A stretch of DNA of 39,243 nucleotides from a virus. The stretch is taken from positions 1-39,243 of IMG/VR virus record IMGVR_UViG_3300044697_000005. The stretch is one strand, 5' to 3'. The notes beneath the pieces are model-generated. The model was given only the letters and a program-made list of their open reading frames with translations. It had not been told where the DNA came from and made no database searches. Shown here piece after piece: positions 38,050-39,243 of this stretch (the first letter of the stretch is position 1; each line of letters begins with the position of its first letter). The position numbers were made by a program, and so were the translations under genes.

Positions 38050-38499
38050 TCAATATTGACTATAAATCGCAATTAATCTTTGTCCAGAGGACGGGGCCAC
38101 GGCCATAGTAATCGTTGATCCTGATATCGTGTAATCTAAACCACTTCCTTGCGCTAATACAAGTCCATCGAGATAAAGAGAAACTCCCACTCCTGCACCT
38201 GGCGTAGTTGAAAGCGTGAACGAAGTATTTGATCCATTTGGCGAAGGAGTTACGACGACTTGAATTGTTTGAGTCGCGACAGGGAGTTGACTAAGCGTGT
38301 TGCTTCCGCCGCTGATTGTTTTACCTGTTACGGTTACAGTATTTGTGTCACTTAAAAATTTAGTCCCAACGGAAGGAACGGAGAGCACGCTCCCGCCGTT
38401 GGCATTTATTTGGTCGATTTGTCTAACAGTTGGAGTTGTCGCCCACGCAGGGACCGAAACTAACAGGACAACCCAAACTATCGCTCTCATTCGATTCAT
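38050..38499 (-). CDS. Exported fibre-like protein, paralog of the left-edge gene
   Basis: A 149-residue protein with a signal peptide (MNRMRAIVWVVLLVSVPAWA). The mature part starts TTPTVRQIDQINANGG and resembles the start of the gene at 1-154. The C-terminal 70 residues (SPNGSNTSFTLSTTPGAGVGVSLYLDG..., DYTISGSTITMAVAPSSGQRLIAIY) form the same module as residues about 268-330 of the fibre protein at 172-1524. It is therefore a small exported protein built from a fibre module. The start of the next gene follows its stop closely, with coupling likely. Confidence 0.7.
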   Translation of the reverse strand: MNRMRAIVWVVLLVSVPAWATTPTVRQIDQINANGGSVLSVPSVGTKFLSDTNTVTVTGKTISGGSNTLSQLPVATQTIQVVVTPSPNGSNTSFTLSTTPGAGVGVSLYLDGLVLAQGSGLDYTISGSTITMAVAPSSGQRLIAIYSQY

Positions 38500-38508
38500 G
38501 AATCCGCC

Positions 38509-39243
38509 TTAATTGTTTCTAGAGATTTCAACCCATTCAGGAGTTGAAGCGCCGTCACAAATTAGGTCTAGAGTGTAAGGCGTACCGTTATTTTCTCCTG
38601 AAGTCCATGGACCATTGAGTTCTACTTGTGAACCAGAAAGGTCAGCGTTGTTTTGAATCGTCACTAGATTAGTCGAAGATTCTGAAACAATCTTTAAAAC
38701 TTGTCCTGCAGCGGTACAAGCGGAGATGCTTGGAGTTGCGGTAATTACCGTTGTTCCAGATGTGGAAGCTTTGATAAAAACCATATTGATGTATGTCGGA
38801 GTCGCTAAACCAATTCCACCTGCCGCTGTAATACTGAGAGGAGAAGCCGCCGTCCCGTTCAAAGTAGGCATTGCACTAGCAACCGCCTGAAAAGAAGGAT
38901 CCGAGCTTGTGCCGTTTGAAGTCAGAACATATCCAACGTTTGAGGTAGGAGATACTTGCGTAACCCCACTTGTTCCATTTCCCACTAATACATAGTGGGC
39001 GGTTAAGCTCGTCTGACTTGTGCCTCCGTTTGCCACGGGAAGCGTTCCTGTAATAGCAGCGGATTGTCCTAGATTAAGAGCACCGTACACCGGGGCGCTC
39101 GCACCCGCTTGAAGCACTTGGTATTGAGTTCCCATCGCGAGAGGAACAAGTGGGCTTGTTCCAGCGCCGTACAAAATAGCATTGGCACTAACCGAAGTGA
39201 GTCCTGTTCCGCCGTAAGCAACACCGATTGCAGCACCATTCCA
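38509..39243 (-). CDS. Tail fibre protein, C-terminal part (start outside window)
   Basis: The frame is open to the right edge, so a start lies outside; the internal TTG at 39174 is not the true start. The visible 244 residues begin WNGAAIGVAYGGTGLTSVSANAIL, a pattern typical of phage fibres, and contain repeated YGGTG/NGGTSQTSL modules and a Ser/Thr/Gly-rich shaft. The last 110 residues form an end domain (PTYINMVFIKASTSGTTVITATPSISACTAAGQ...CDGASTPEWVEISRNN). It may be the same gene as the left-edge fragment, but a direct join of the two ends is out of frame. Confidence 0.75.
   Translation of the reverse strand, partial: WNGAAIGVAYGGTGLTSVSANAILYGAGTSPLVPLAMGTQYQVLQAGASAPVYGALNLGQSAAITGTLPVANGGTSQTSLTAHYVLVGNGTSGVTQVSPTSNVGYVLTSNGTSSDPSFQAVASAMPTLNGTAASPLSITAAGGIGLATPTYINMVFIKASTSGTTVITATPSISACTAAGQVLKIVSESSTNLVTIQNNADLSGSQVELNGPWTSGENNGTPYTLDLICDGASTPEWVEISRNN

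Overview
The window looks like most of the genome of a tailed double-stranded DNA phage (Caudoviricetes). The morphology is probably siphovirus-like: there are tail tube, tail terminator, chaperone and tape-measure genes, but no contractile sheath is visible. Several head genes belong to families named after phage Mu (gpT-type capsid, MuF, gpG-type morphogenesis protein), yet I see no Mu transposase, integrase or repressor. Two candidate lipoproteins, many Sec signal peptides and an M15 peptidase endolysin point to a Gram-negative host. The host itself cannot be named from the sequence.

Nearly everything lies on the minus strand, so transcription runs from high to low coordinates. Only two genes lie on the plus strand: a metallophosphoesterase (15194-15886) and a small unknown gene (21882-22115). 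Most minus-strand genes overlap by ATGA or TAATG or are a few bases apart, forming long operons.

Layout in the direction of transcription: (1) 39243-31036: fibre-like exported proteins, a lysis cassette (small membrane protein, M15 endolysin, lipoprotein) and a very large tail protein. (2) 31030-26431: an early-type operon behind a candidate promoter, with a zinc-motif protein, ERF annealing protein, an alanine-rich repeat protein, a methyltransferase-like protein and many tiny genes, closed by a hairpin terminator at 26372-26400. (3) 26364-22081: a second operon starting from a near-consensus promoter, with a replication protein, a membrane-anchored DUF1064 nuclease-like protein, a compact structured leader, a ParB-like protein and an ABC-ATPase/GNAT fusion. 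(4) 21835-15900: terminase small and large subunits, a huge repeat-rich exported adhesin, a run of tiny membrane proteins and tRNA-Asn. (5) 15214-172: MuF, portal, protease/scaffold with a nested scaffold start, decoration protein, major capsid, connector genes, tail tube, a tail chaperone with a -1 frameshift, tape measure, distal tail and fibre.

The left edge cuts a gene that has an N-terminus but no end. The right edge cuts a fibre gene that has a C-terminus but no start. The window may therefore be a circular or permuted genome opened near one fibre gene with some sequence missing (a direct join is out of frame).

Most interesting items: the ParB plus ABC-GNAT (Mom-like) pair with a three-way-junction leader just upstream of the terminase, a candidate DNA-modification cassette; a 19-bp promoter-like motif shared by two distant, oppositely oriented sites; Sec signal peptides on at least four virion-type fibre proteins; and a DUF1064 protein fused to a membrane anchor.
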